Shown here piece by piece: positions 31,648 to 40,011 of a stretch of DNA of 64,000 nt. A program made the translations under genes and the position numbers. The notes beneath the pieces are model-generated. The model made no database searches, had not been told where the DNA came from, and saw only the letters and a program-made list of their open reading frames with translations. Positions within the stretch are counted from its first letter, which is position 1; every line of letters starts with the position of its first letter. The DNA is from Paractinoplanes maris (GTDB lineage: Bacteria; Actinomycetota; Actinomycetes; Mycobacteriales; Micromonosporaceae): contig NZ_JALPVL010000011.1 of the NCBI RefSeq assembly GCF_023544465.1, positions 248,001-312,000 on the forward strand. Direction: 5' to 3'.

Positions 31648-32478
31648 TCAGGCGCCCGGCTTGACCAGGCCCGTCTCGTAGGCGAGGACCACCGCCTGGG
31701 TGCGGTCGCGCAGGCGCAGCTTGGTCAGGACGTGACCGACGTGGGTCTTGATGGTGGTCTCGCTCACCTGCAGACCGGCGGCGATCTCGGCGTTGGAGTG
31801 ACCGCGGGCCACGTGGACGAGGACTTCGCGCTCGCGGTCGGTCAGGGTGTCCAGCTTGGACGACGTGGTGGTCTCGGGGGCGGGCAAGGCCTCGGCCACC
31901 CGGGTCAGGATGCGGGCCAGCACCGGGGGAGTGATGACGGCACCGCCGCCCGCGATCGCCCGCACCGCGGCGACGAGCTCGCCGGCCGGGGCGGTCTTGC
32001 CCAGGTAGCCGGCCGCGCCCGCCGCGATCGCAGCCAGCGCGTCCTCGTCGGTGTCGTGGTCGGTGAGGATCAGCACCCGCACCGGCAGGCCGGCGGCGCT
32101 GACCGCTCGCGTGACGCCCAGCCCGTCGACGCGGGGCAGCGCCAGATCGGTGATCAGCACATCGGGCAGCAGCCGCCGGGCCAGGTCGATCGCCTCGCCG
32201 CCGTCCCCGGTCTCACCCGCGATCACGATGTCGCGGTGAGCCGCCGCGCCGGCCGGGGAGCGGTCAGCCGCCGCGCCGGCCGGGGAGCGGTCAGCCGCCG
32301 CGTCGGCCGGGGAGCGATCAGCCGCCGCGTCGGCTGGCAAGCGGTGAGCCGCCGCGTCGGTCGGTCGGCCGTCGGCGGCTGCGGCGTCGCCCTGTGCTGT
32401 CAGGGCTGCGCGCAGGCCGGAGCGCTGCATGGGGGCCGCGTCGGCCAGCAGGACCCGTAGCGGGCGTGGTGCGGTCAC
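31648..32478 (-). CDS. orphan NarL-type response regulator with expanded receiver domain
   Basis: From the GTG at 32478 (GAGG 6 bases ahead; another GTG lies at 32496) the protein is 276 residues. The receiver has strand 1 PLRVLLADAAPMQRSGL with Asp13, but Ala14 where a second acid is usual. The phospho-acceptor is Asp111 in VLITDLALPRVDG and the Lys is in YLGKTAP (Lys161). The C-terminal LuxR helix-turn-helix is LTDREREVLVHVARGHSNAEIA. Between helix 1 and strand 2, about 50 extra residues hold a 9-residue repeat (AAADRSPAG-like, 4.6 copies at residues 42-82). No kinase gene is adjacent. Confidence 0.9.
   Translation of the reverse strand: MTAPRPLRVLLADAAPMQRSGLRAALTAQGDAAAADGRPTDAAAHRLPADAAADRSPADAAADRSPAGAAADRSPAGAAAHRDIVIAGETGDGGEAIDLARRLLPDVLITDLALPRVDGLGVTRAVSAAGLPVRVLILTDHDTDEDALAAIAAGAAGYLGKTAPAGELVAAVRAIAGGGAVITPPVLARILTRVAEALPAPETTTSSKLDTLTDREREVLVHVARGHSNAEIAAGLQVSETTIKTHVGHVLTKLRLRDRTQAVVLAYETGLVKPGA
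32233..32355. repeat. 27-bp in-frame tandem repeat inside the response regulator gene
   Basis: Units encode AAAHRLPAD, AAADRSPAD, AAADRSPAG, AAADRSPAG and AAAHR. The 27-bp period keeps the frame. Neighbouring units differ by only a few bases, which points to recent expansion. Confidence 0.9.
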
Positions 32479-32526
32479 CGGGCGGCCTCGGGACACGTGC
32501 GGGGCATGGCGGCCACCCTAGGGGGG

Positions 32527-33540
32527 TCAGGCCAGGCGGTCGTCGTCGGCCGGGCCGGTCTGCAGCGGCGCGGCCGGGGCGACAGGGTAGGGCGGCGGTG
32601 TGCCGCCGAAGGTCGGGCACAGCGCCTGGTGGCTGCACCAGCCGCACAGGCGGCTGGGCTTGGGCAGGAAATTCTGCTCGGCCTTGGCCCGCTCGATGGC
32701 CTGGGAGAGCGCGACTAGCGTGCGCTCGAAGCGCTCCAGCTCCTCGGCGTCGGGACTGTAGTCGCAGACCTCGGCGTCTTTCAGATAGACCAGGCGCAGC
32801 ACCCGGGGCACGACGCCGCGGGTGCGCCACAGCACCAGCGCGTAGAACTTCAGCTGGAACAGGGCCCGGCCCTCGAACGCCTCGCGCGGCGCCCCGCCGG
32901 TCTTGTAGTCGACCACCCGCAGGTCACCGGCCGGTGAGACGTCGAGCCGGTCGATGTAGCCGCGGATCAGCAACTCGTCGTCGACCAGCGTGGAGACCAG
33001 CGTCTCGCGCTCGGCCGGCTCGAGCCGGCGAGGATCCTCCACCGCGAAATAGCCGGGCAGCAGCGCCTGGGCACCGGCCAGGAAGGCGGCCAGCCGGTCG
33101 TGCTCGCCGGCCGAACCACCGAGGCCGCCGGTCGCGTCGACCTCGGCCGAGGCGGCGGCCGGGTCGACCAGCCGCCCGGCAACGCCGGCGGCGTCGAGCA
33201 GGGTGGGCTGGGCCGGCTCGCGGGTGGCGGCGGCGAAGATCTCCGCCAGCTCCGGCTCCTCGGCCAGCAGGCGCTCCCACGACGGGGCGACCAGCGCGGC
33301 GGCGGCCTCGGGCGTGCGGTCGGCGGCGGGCAGGTCGAACAGCGTCTCGAGCACGGCGTGGACCAGGGTGCCGCGGACCTGGTCGGCGGTCGGCTGCTCG
33401 GGCAGGCGGTCGACCGTGCGGAAACGGAACAGCAGCGGGCAGGTCTTGAAGTCGGCCGCGCGTGACGGTGACAGCGAGGGACCCGTGTGCGGGGCCGGTG
33501 GATCAGCCGGGGAGGCGGGGGAGACCGTCGGTGCTGTCAT
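32527..33540 (-). CDS. RecB-family PD-(D/E)XK nuclease with predicted Fe-S cluster
   Basis: The 337-residue protein starts with an SPSRAADFKTCPLLFRFRTV motif. RGTLVHAVLETLF carries the His of the nuclease. IRGYIDRLDVSPAGDLRVVDYKTGG gives the catalytic D-x(n)-D-Y-K, and ALFQLKFYALVL is the Q-x3-Y motif. Cys34 with three C-terminal Cys (LCGWCSHQALCP) gives the four-Cys arrangement of AddB/Cas4-type 4Fe-4S nucleases. It lies divergent to the M50/TrmI genes, an arrangement commonly seen upstream of the proteasome locus in actinomycetes. Confidence 0.92.
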   Translation of the reverse strand: MTAPTVSPASPADPPAPHTGPSLSPSRAADFKTCPLLFRFRTVDRLPEQPTADQVRGTLVHAVLETLFDLPAADRTPEAAAALVAPSWERLLAEEPELAEIFAAATREPAQPTLLDAAGVAGRLVDPAAASAEVDATGGLGGSAGEHDRLAAFLAGAQALLPGYFAVEDPRRLEPAERETLVSTLVDDELLIRGYIDRLDVSPAGDLRVVDYKTGGAPREAFEGRALFQLKFYALVLWRTRGVVPRVLRLVYLKDAEVCDYSPDAEELERFERTLVALSQAIERAKAEQNFLPKPSRLCGWCSHQALCPTFGGTPPPYPVAPAAPLQTGPADDDRLA

Positions 33541-33615
33541 GGGGAAGAGGCTAGGGCAGGGGTACGACAAAACGCGCTCCGGGACTTCCCAGGACGACTC
33601 CGTAGCATCAATGCC

Positions 33616-34800
33616 GTGAATGACAGCGCGGCGAGCAGCAACGGGGCGAGGCAGCGGCGGCGACCGGGCCGTCCGGCCCGCCCGGTCGGCCACGTGCTGG
33701 GCATCCCGATCTTCGTCAACGGGTCGATGATCCTGCTCGCGGTGCTGGTCACTGTCGTCTACGGCAACTATGTGCGCGGTCAGCTCGATCTGCCCGAGTT
33801 GGTGGCCTACCTGGTCGGGTTCGGCTTCGTCGTCTGCCTGCTCGGCTCGGTGCTGCTGCACGAGCTCGGGCACGCGCTCACCGCCCGCCGGTTCCGGATC
33901 GGGGTCCGCGGGATCACGCTGGAACTGCTCGGCGGCTGGACCGAGATGGACCGCGACGCCCCCACCCCGCGCGTCGACGCCCTGGTCAGCCTGGCCGGGC
34001 CGGCCGTCAGCCTGGTCCTGGGCGGCATCGCCACCGCCGCCTTCCTGGCGCTGCCCGACCGCACGATGGCCGGGCAGATCGCCTTCCAGCTGGCCGCCAG
34101 CAACGTGCTGGTGGCCATCTTCAACGTCCTGCCGGGTCTGCCCCTCGACGGTGGCCGGGCCCTGCGCGCGGGCCTGTGGGCGTTGCTCAAGGACCGTAAC
34201 CGGGCCACCGAGGTGGCCGGCTGGGCCGGCCGGTTCATCGCGTTCGGCACCGGCATGACCGCGTTCTGGTTCTACCGCCTGGGCACGCTGACCCTGGTCG
34301 GGCTGCTCTTCGTGCTGCTGGTGGTCTTCACCCTGTGGCAGGGCGCCGGCCAGTCGATCCGGCTGGCCCGGATGACCCGCCGGTTCCCGCTGGTCGACCT
34401 GGCCGGGCTGACCCGGCCGCTGCTCACGGTGCCGGCCGGCACCCCGCTGGGCGAGGCCCAGCGGCGCCGCTCGCAGGACCCGCGGCCCAACGTGGTGCTG
34501 GCCGTGTCGGACTCGGCCGGTAACCTCACCGCACTGGTCGATCCGGTCGCCGCCGAGCGCGTCCCGGTCGACCGGCGCCCGTGGGTGGCCGTCGACAGCG
34601 TGTCCCGTTCGCGCGACGCCGTGCCCGCGCTGCCGCTGGGTCTCAGCGGCGAGCAGGTCGTGCGCGCGTTGCAGGCGCACCCTGCCGCGCAATACGTGGT
34701 CACCTCGGGCGAGGATGTGGTGGGGGTTCTGCGGGTGGGTGATGTCGCCCAGGTGCTGGAGCCCCGCCGTGCCGGACCCGTGAAGCAGAGAGAGAAGTAG
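33616..34800 (+). CDS. site-2 protease family (M50) membrane metalloprotease with CBS-like tail
   Basis: A 394-residue membrane protein starting at the GTG at 33616. The zinc motif is LLHELGHALTARRF (HELGH at about residues 82-86). The second motif is NVLPGLPLDGGRALRAGLW with the third zinc ligand Asp. About six membrane segments are visible (for example ILLAVLVTVVYGNYV, LVGFGFVVCLLGSVLLHEL). After residue 265 a soluble part resembles a pair of CBS domains (LVDLAGLTRPLLTVPAGTPLGEA, AAQYVVTSGEDVVGVLRVGDVAQVL). Its TAG shares a base with the TrmI GTG, so the two are coupled. Confidence 0.92.
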   Translation: MNDSAASSNGARQRRRPGRPARPVGHVLGIPIFVNGSMILLAVLVTVVYGNYVRGQLDLPELVAYLVGFGFVVCLLGSVLLHELGHALTARRFRIGVRGITLELLGGWTEMDRDAPTPRVDALVSLAGPAVSLVLGGIATAAFLALPDRTMAGQIAFQLAASNVLVAIFNVLPGLPLDGGRALRAGLWALLKDRNRATEVAGWAGRFIAFGTGMTAFWFYRLGTLTLVGLLFVLLVVFTLWQGAGQSIRLARMTRRFPLVDLAGLTRPLLTVPAGTPLGEAQRRRSQDPRPNVVLAVSDSAGNLTALVDPVAAERVPVDRRPWVAVDSVSRSRDAVPALPLGLSGEQVVRALQAHPAAQYVVTSGEDVVGVLRVGDVAQVLEPRRAGPVKQREK

Positions 34801-35813
34801 TGACCATTACGCCAGTCACCCCCGTCGACGAGTCGCAGCCCGCACACCGCGGGCCGTTCCGGGCGGGTGACCGCGTCCAGCTCACCGACCCCAAGGGTCG
34901 CATGCACACGATCGTGCTCGAGCCGGGCAAGTCCTACCACACCCACCGCGGCGCGCTCGAGCACGACGCCCTGATCGGCCTGCCCGACGGCAGCGTCGTC
35001 ACCTCCACGGGCAACACGGCCTACCTCGCCCTGCGCCCGCTGCTCAGCGACTACGTGCTCTCCATGCCGCGCGGCGCCCAGGTGATCTATCCGAAGGACG
35101 CGGCCCAGATCGTCGCCATGGGTGACATCTTCCCGGGGGCCAAGGTGCTCGAGGCCGGCGTCGGCTCGGGGGCGCTGACCTGCTCGTTGCTGCGCGCCGT
35201 GGGCACCAGCGGCGAGCTCCACTCGTACGAGTTGAGGGACGATTTCGCGGCGATCGCCCGCAAGAACGTGGAGTCGTTCTTCGGCGGCCCGCACCCGGCC
35301 TGGCACCTGCACTCCGGTGACGTCGCGGGCAACGCCGAGACCGGTTTCGACCGGATCGTCCTCGACATGCTGACGCCGTGGGAGGCCCTCGACATGGTCG
35401 AGCGGGCCCTGGTCCCCGGTGGGGTCTTCGTCGGCTACGTGGCCACCACGCCGCAGCTGTCCGAGCTGGTCGAGGCGCTGCGCGAGCGGGGCGGCTGGAC
35501 CGAGCCGCGGGCCTGGGAGTCGCTGGTGCGCGACTGGCACGCCGAGGGCCTGGCCGTCCGCCCCGACCACCGGATGATCGCGCACACGGCGTTCCTGGTC
35601 TCGGCCCGCAAGCTCGCGCCCGGCGTCACCGCCCCGCCGCGGCGCCGCAAACCCAGCAAGGGCGCCGAGGCGTACGCGTTGCGGCGCGCGGCCCAGGCGG
35701 CGCTGGCCGCCGCGGCCGGGCTGGACGCCGCCGAGCTCGACGCCGGCATCGCCTCCGGGATCGAAGAAGATACACCGGACGAGGCCGTCGTGGACCGCTC
35801 ACCGATCGAATGA
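34800..35813 (+). CDS. trmI: tRNA (adenine-N1)-methyltransferase TrmI
   Basis: The 337-residue protein methylates N1 of A58 in the tRNA T-loop with SAM, acting as a homotetramer. The N-terminal part (GPFRAGDRVQLTDPKGRMHTIVLEPGKSYHTHRGALEHDALIG) is the TrmI beta domain. KVLEAGVGSGALTCSLLRAVG is SAM motif I, and FDRIVLDMLTPWEALDMVERALVPGGVFVGYV is the catalytic D-M-L-x-P-W motif. A 60-residue Ala-rich acidic tail extends beyond the fold. The GTG overlaps the protease stop codon. This gene sits upstream of arc in many actinomycetes. Confidence 0.95.
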   Translation: MTITPVTPVDESQPAHRGPFRAGDRVQLTDPKGRMHTIVLEPGKSYHTHRGALEHDALIGLPDGSVVTSTGNTAYLALRPLLSDYVLSMPRGAQVIYPKDAAQIVAMGDIFPGAKVLEAGVGSGALTCSLLRAVGTSGELHSYELRDDFAAIARKNVESFFGGPHPAWHLHSGDVAGNAETGFDRIVLDMLTPWEALDMVERALVPGGVFVGYVATTPQLSELVEALRERGGWTEPRAWESLVRDWHAEGLAVRPDHRMIAHTAFLVSARKLAPGVTAPPRRRKPSKGAEAYALRRAAQAALAAAAGLDAAELDAGIASGIEEDTPDEAVVDRSPIE

Positions 35814-35898
35814 GACCTCCTGGCTCTGGAGATGTGACGAGGCGCGCGGGGTTCGGGTAGCTTCCAGTTCGGCAGTGGCACGGCTCGGGGAGGATCGG

Positions 35899-36498
35899 GT
35901 GGGCGCGATGAGTTCTCCGCCGTTCGGCGGCAGCAACGAGATGCCGGCGGTCTTCCCCGACTGGTCGCCCTACCAGGATCTCGATTCCGCCGCCCGGGCC
36001 TACCTGCGTGACCCCGAGGTGGCGCTGGACGCCCTGTTCGGGGTGCTCCGCGGGGCGTCGGTCCTCTGCTTCACGCTCGAGCGCTTCGTCAACGAGGTCA
36101 ACGGCGTCTGGCAGGAGGTCGTCATCTGTGACGGCAGCCGCCTGGTGCTCTGGCACGGCGAGGACGTGGCGCCCGGCGACGGCCCGGTCGGGTCGATGAC
36201 CTCGTCGTTGCGGGTGGTGCCGCTGTCCACGGTCACCGAGGTCGGCTGCCGGCGGCGGCTGACCCGCACCTCCAACGGTCAGGCCCGGGTCGACAGCATC
36301 GACGTCTACCTGCTGCTGAGCTCGGTCGACGACGCCGTGCCGCCGCCCGGCATGGACGAGGCCGAGTCGCGCACGACCATCCGGCACGACGCGCTGCGCT
36401 TCGGCAAGACCCTGGACGACGGCGGACCCGGACAAATCGCCCGTCTGGAGGAGTTCTCGCGCGTCGTGGCCTCTCTGGTCGGCCGCCCCACTTTGTAG
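35899..36498 (+). CDS. conserved actinobacterial protein (DUF5998-like)
   Basis: A 199-residue soluble protein with no membrane segment. Recognisable blocks are LRGASVLCFTLERFVNEVNGVWQEVVICDGSRLVLWHGED, SSLRVVPLSTVTEVGCRRRL, and the C-terminal ARLEEFSRVVASLVGRP. This matches my memory of a short conserved family found next to TrmI and arc, but I cannot confirm the DUF number. The GTG at 35899 (GGGGAGG 6 bases ahead) is preferred to the ATG at 35908. No catalytic residues are evident. Confidence 0.7.
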   Translation: MGAMSSPPFGGSNEMPAVFPDWSPYQDLDSAARAYLRDPEVALDALFGVLRGASVLCFTLERFVNEVNGVWQEVVICDGSRLVLWHGEDVAPGDGPVGSMTSSLRVVPLSTVTEVGCRRRLTRTSNGQARVDSIDVYLLLSSVDDAVPPPGMDEAESRTTIRHDALRFGKTLDDGGPGQIARLEEFSRVVASLVGRPTL

Positions 36499-36898
36499 GC
36501 GGGGTCACCGATTTCCGTCGCCGGAGGCGTTTCGCAGGGTTTCGGGCGTGTGACTTTTTTCTTTCTCGGGCGGGGCCGCATCGACCGTGGCGAGGATCGG
36601 CCCCGCTCTCCGCCGCACCGGCCTTCCCCCGTACGCCAGGAGGGCTCTGGCGCCCCAGCAGGCGGGGCCCGGGCCAGGCAAAAGACACTGGCGGCCGCGG
36701 ATCCGGGGCGGAGTACCCCGATACGCCCCACCGGCCGGAAACGGACCCGCCCGACCGTACCGTGACCCTCCGACAAACTCCTTGCCAGGACCGGCCGAAT
36801 GGATCAAGACTCGGTGACGAGGGTGTTGCATGGGTCGAAATCCGGTCCGCAGCGGCTAGTGTTATCCCAAGACGTTCGAGCCCCCGGGGAGGTGGGAC
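36499..36898. other. 400-base intergenic region ahead of arc
   Basis: A run of six T residues follows a GTGTGAC at about 36546, and the region contains no supported gene. Near the arc start the string GCGGCTAGTGTT (36852-36863) is identical to one directly before pafA and could be a shared -10 region. The spacing to arc (about 37 bases) leaves room for a short leader and the GGGGAGG ribosome site. Confidence 0.5.
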
Positions 36899-38680
36899 GT
36901 GGCACGCAGCGACGAGGCGGACAACCGCGCCGCACGTTGGGAAAAAGAGGCCAACGATCTCTCCAGCCAGGTCGCGTTCCTGCAGGAGGAACTCGCCCTC
37001 GTTAGGCGGAAGTTGACCGAGAGCCCACGACACGTCCGGCAGCTCGAGGAACGGCTCGCGGCAACGCAGGCGCAGCTGGCCCGACTGACCGAGAACAACG
37101 ACCGGCTCGTGGCGACCCTCAAGGAAGCCCGAGCCCAGATCGTCACTCTCAAGGAAGAGATTGACCGGCTCGCCCAGCCGCCCAGCGGCTACGGCGTGTT
37201 CCTCACGGCACACGAGGACGGCATCGTCGATGTCTTCACCGGCGGTCGCAAGCTCCGCGTGGCGGTCTCCCCGTCCCTCGAGGTCGAGGAGCTCCAGCGC
37301 GGGCAGGAGGTGCTGCTCAACGACGCGCTCAACGTCGTCGACGCGTTCGGCTTCGAACGCAGCGGCGAGGTGGTGACGCTCAAGGAGGTCCTCGCGGGCC
37401 CCGACGGCCAGCGTGGCGACCGTGCTCTGGTCGTCTCGCACGCCGACGAGGAGCGCATCGTTCTCCTGGCCGACTCGCTCGAGATCTCCAAGCTGCGCGC
37501 GGGCGACTCGCTGATGATCGAGCCGCGTTCGGCCTACGCCTACGAGCGCATCCCCAAGAGCGAGGTCGAGGAGCTCGTTCTCGAGGAGGTCCCCGACGTC
37601 GACTACACCGACATCGGTGGCCTGCACTCGCAGATCGAGCAGATCCGCGACGCCGTCGAGCTGCCGTTCCTGCACGCCGACCTGTTCCGGGAGCACCAGC
37701 TGCGCCCGCCCAAGGGCATCCTGCTCTACGGCCCGCCCGGCTGTGGCAAGACCCTGATCGCCAAGGCGGTCGCCAACTCGCTGGCGAAGAAGATCGCCGA
37801 GCGGCGCGGCGAGGAGAAGCACACCAGCTACTTCCTCAACATCAAGGGCCCCGAACTGCTGAACAAGTACGTGGGTGAGACCGAGCGGCACATCCGCCTG
37901 GTCTTCCAGCGGGCTCGGGAGAAGGCCGGCGAGGGCACCCCGGTGATCGTGTTCTTCGACGAGATGGACTCGATCTTCCGGACCCGTGGCTCCGGTGTCT
38001 CCAGCGACGTGGAGAACACGATCGTTCCCCAGCTCCTCAGCGAGATCGACGGCGTCGAGGGCCTGGAGAACGTCATCGTGATCGGCGCGTCCAACCGGGA
38101 AGACATGATCGACCCGGCGATCCTGCGCCCCGGCCGACTCGACGTGAAGATCAAGATCGAGCGTCCGGACGCCGAGGCCGCGAAGGACATCTTCGGTAAG
38201 TACATCCTGTCCGACCTGCCGCTGAGCACCGACGACCTGAACGAGCACGGCAACGACCGTGACGTCACCGTGGCCGCGATGATCGAAGCAGTCGTCCTGA
38301 GGATGTACACCGAGACCGAGGAGAACCGCTTCCTCGAGGTCACCTACGCCAACGGTGACAAGGAAGTCCTCTACTTCAAGGACTTCAACTCGGGCGCCAT
38401 GATCCAGAACATCGTGGACCGCGGCAAGAAGATGGCCATCAAGGAGTTCCTCACCTCCGGCAAGAAGGGGCTGCGCCTGCAGCACCTGCTCGACAGCTGC
38501 GTCGACGAGTTCCGCGAGAACGAAGACCTCCCCAACACGACCAACCCCGACGACTGGGCCCGCATCTCCGGCAAGAAGGGCGAGCGGATCGTCTACATCC
38601 GCACGCTCGTCTCCGGCGGCAAGGGCGCCGAGGCCGGCCGCTCCATCGAGACGGCCAGCAACACCGGTCAGTACCTGTAG
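36899..38680 (+). CDS. arc: proteasome-associated AAA+ ATPase ARC/Mpa
   Basis: ARC (Mpa in mycobacteria) is the hexameric unfoldase that captures Pup-tagged proteins and feeds them to the 20S core. The 593-residue product has an N-terminal coiled coil that binds Pup (RWEKEANDLSSQVAFLQEELALVRRKL onward) and a double OB region (YGVFLTAHEDGIVDVFTGGRKLRVAVSPSLEVEEL). The AAA+ domain has Walker A GPPGCGKTLIAKAV (about residue 278), Walker B VIVFFDEMDSIF (about residue 350) and GASNREDMIDPAILRPGRLD. It ends in GQYL, the HbYX-type motif that opens the proteasome gate. GGGGAGG precedes the GTG. A strong terminator follows. Confidence 0.98.
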   Translation: MARSDEADNRAARWEKEANDLSSQVAFLQEELALVRRKLTESPRHVRQLEERLAATQAQLARLTENNDRLVATLKEARAQIVTLKEEIDRLAQPPSGYGVFLTAHEDGIVDVFTGGRKLRVAVSPSLEVEELQRGQEVLLNDALNVVDAFGFERSGEVVTLKEVLAGPDGQRGDRALVVSHADEERIVLLADSLEISKLRAGDSLMIEPRSAYAYERIPKSEVEELVLEEVPDVDYTDIGGLHSQIEQIRDAVELPFLHADLFREHQLRPPKGILLYGPPGCGKTLIAKAVANSLAKKIAERRGEEKHTSYFLNIKGPELLNKYVGETERHIRLVFQRAREKAGEGTPVIVFFDEMDSIFRTRGSGVSSDVENTIVPQLLSEIDGVEGLENVIVIGASNREDMIDPAILRPGRLDVKIKIERPDAEAAKDIFGKYILSDLPLSTDDLNEHGNDRDVTVAAMIEAVVLRMYTETEENRFLEVTYANGDKEVLYFKDFNSGAMIQNIVDRGKKMAIKEFLTSGKKGLRLQHLLDSCVDEFRENEDLPNTTNPDDWARISGKKGERIVYIRTLVSGGKGAEAGRSIETASNTGQYL

Positions 38681-38693
38681 CAGTCGCTTCGCC

Positions 38694-38726
38694 AGCGCGG
38701 GCCGGGGGTTTCCCCCGGCCCGCGCT
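38694..38726 (+). terminator. strong hairpin terminator after arc
   Basis: A perfect 15-bp stem (AGCGCGGGCCGGGGG with its complement) and a TTT loop sit 13 bases after the arc stop. It separates arc from the acyltransferase and from dop, so arc is probably its own transcription unit here. Confidence 0.92.
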
Positions 38727-38741
38727 GTCGTTGCACCCGGC

Positions 38742-39977
38742 ATGAGAAGGCTCGCCTGGCTCGATGCCCTCCGCGGGCTGGCCGCGATCACCGTCGTCCT
38801 GTTCCACCTGAGCCCCCAGGTGATCGGCGACGACGCGCACCTGGCGGTGATGCGGCACATCGACCTGGGAAAATACGCGGTGCTGCTGTTCTTCCTGGTC
38901 AGCGGATACGTCATCCCGATGTCGCTGGAACGGCACGGCTCCCTGCGGCGGTTCTGGATCGGCCGGCTCTGCCGCGTCTACCCCGCCTACCTGGTCACGA
39001 TCGCCCTGTTCGCGGTGCTGGCCGGGGCCGGGCTGCTGCACTGGCCGGGCTCCCTGCGGGCCGAGACGGGCGCCGGCGTCCTCGCCCACGTGACGATGAT
39101 GCCCGACCTGGTCGGCGTGCGCGGGGTCGTGCGGGTGTTCTGGACCCTGACGTACGAGATGGTCTTCTACCTGATCGTGGCCGGGCTCCACACCCTGCGG
39201 CAGCACCGGCACAGCGCCTGGTACGCCGGTGGGCTGGCGCTGGTGGCCCTGCTCGGCGGGACGCACCTGCCCGACGCCCTCCTCGGGAGCTCCTGGGCCG
39301 ACCGTCGCGCCCTGGCCGCCGTACTGGTGCTGCTGGTGATTCTGACCCTGACCCTCCAGATCAGAGCGTCGACGGCCGGCGGGATCGGCGTGCTCTTCGT
39401 GCTGCTGCCGGCACTCAACGGACACCCGAGCGCGGCCAGCACGGTCACCTCGTCGCGGCAGGCGCTGATCATCCTGGCCGTCATGTTCGCGGGCACGGTG
39501 ATCTACCGATGGCAGCACGGGCAGATCGGGCCGACCGCCGGCCTCGCCGCACTGGTCACCGTCACGCTCGGTCTCCTCGACACCCAGCGGATCGCCACGG
39601 TCCTCGCCGTGATCGCGACCTTCCTCGCGGCGTACATTTTTCGCACCAGCGCGATGCCGCGGGCGCTGACCTGGCTCGGCCGCGTCAGCTACTCGCTGTA
39701 TCTGCTGCACGTGATGGTGCTCTTCATGATCCCGCGCGTCGTCCCGGAGCTTGGGACACGACCCCTGCCCATCCGCGTCGCGACCGGCCTGACGTACGTG
39801 GCGATCGTCCTCATTCTGGCCGCCCTGTCGTACCGGATGGTGGAACGCCCCGGTCAGGCGCTCGGCCGGTCCCTGCTCCACCCCATCGGCAAGCCTCGAT
39901 CGTCACCACCCAGAGTGCCGCAACCGGCACAAGGCGGGGCGATATCACGAGCCGGAGCGTCTAGGCTCGATACATGA
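38742..39977 (+). CDS. acyltransferase 3 family membrane protein
   Basis: A 411-residue multi-pass protein. LAWLDALRGLAAITVVLFHLSPQVIGD holds the conserved R-G and H residues of acyltransferase family 3. The rest is about ten membrane segments, including LFFLVSGYVIPMSLERHG and LTWLGRVSYSLYLLHVMVLFMIPRVV. Such enzymes O-acylate sugars of the cell envelope, antibiotics or lipids. The gene has no evident tie to Pup tagging. It sits between the arc terminator and dop, where arc and dop are normally neighbours, so it looks like an insertion into the locus. Confidence 0.9.
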   Translation: MRRLAWLDALRGLAAITVVLFHLSPQVIGDDAHLAVMRHIDLGKYAVLLFFLVSGYVIPMSLERHGSLRRFWIGRLCRVYPAYLVTIALFAVLAGAGLLHWPGSLRAETGAGVLAHVTMMPDLVGVRGVVRVFWTLTYEMVFYLIVAGLHTLRQHRHSAWYAGGLALVALLGGTHLPDALLGSSWADRRALAAVLVLLVILTLTLQIRASTAGGIGVLFVLLPALNGHPSAASTVTSSRQALIILAVMFAGTVIYRWQHGQIGPTAGLAALVTVTLGLLDTQRIATVLAVIATFLAAYIFRTSAMPRALTWLGRVSYSLYLLHVMVLFMIPRVVPELGTRPLPIRVATGLTYVAIVLILAALSYRMVERPGQALGRSLLHPIGKPRSSPPRVPQPAQGGAISRAGASRLDT

Positions 39978-40011
39978 GCAACAGGGGCAACGTGGCAGGC
40001 GGGGTGGTCGC

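Noticed and set aside
36233..38914. Very long open frame on the minus strand opposite arc
   Set aside because: It mirrors arc in a GC-rich code, lacks a family motif and a ribosome site, and arc is certain from its motifs.
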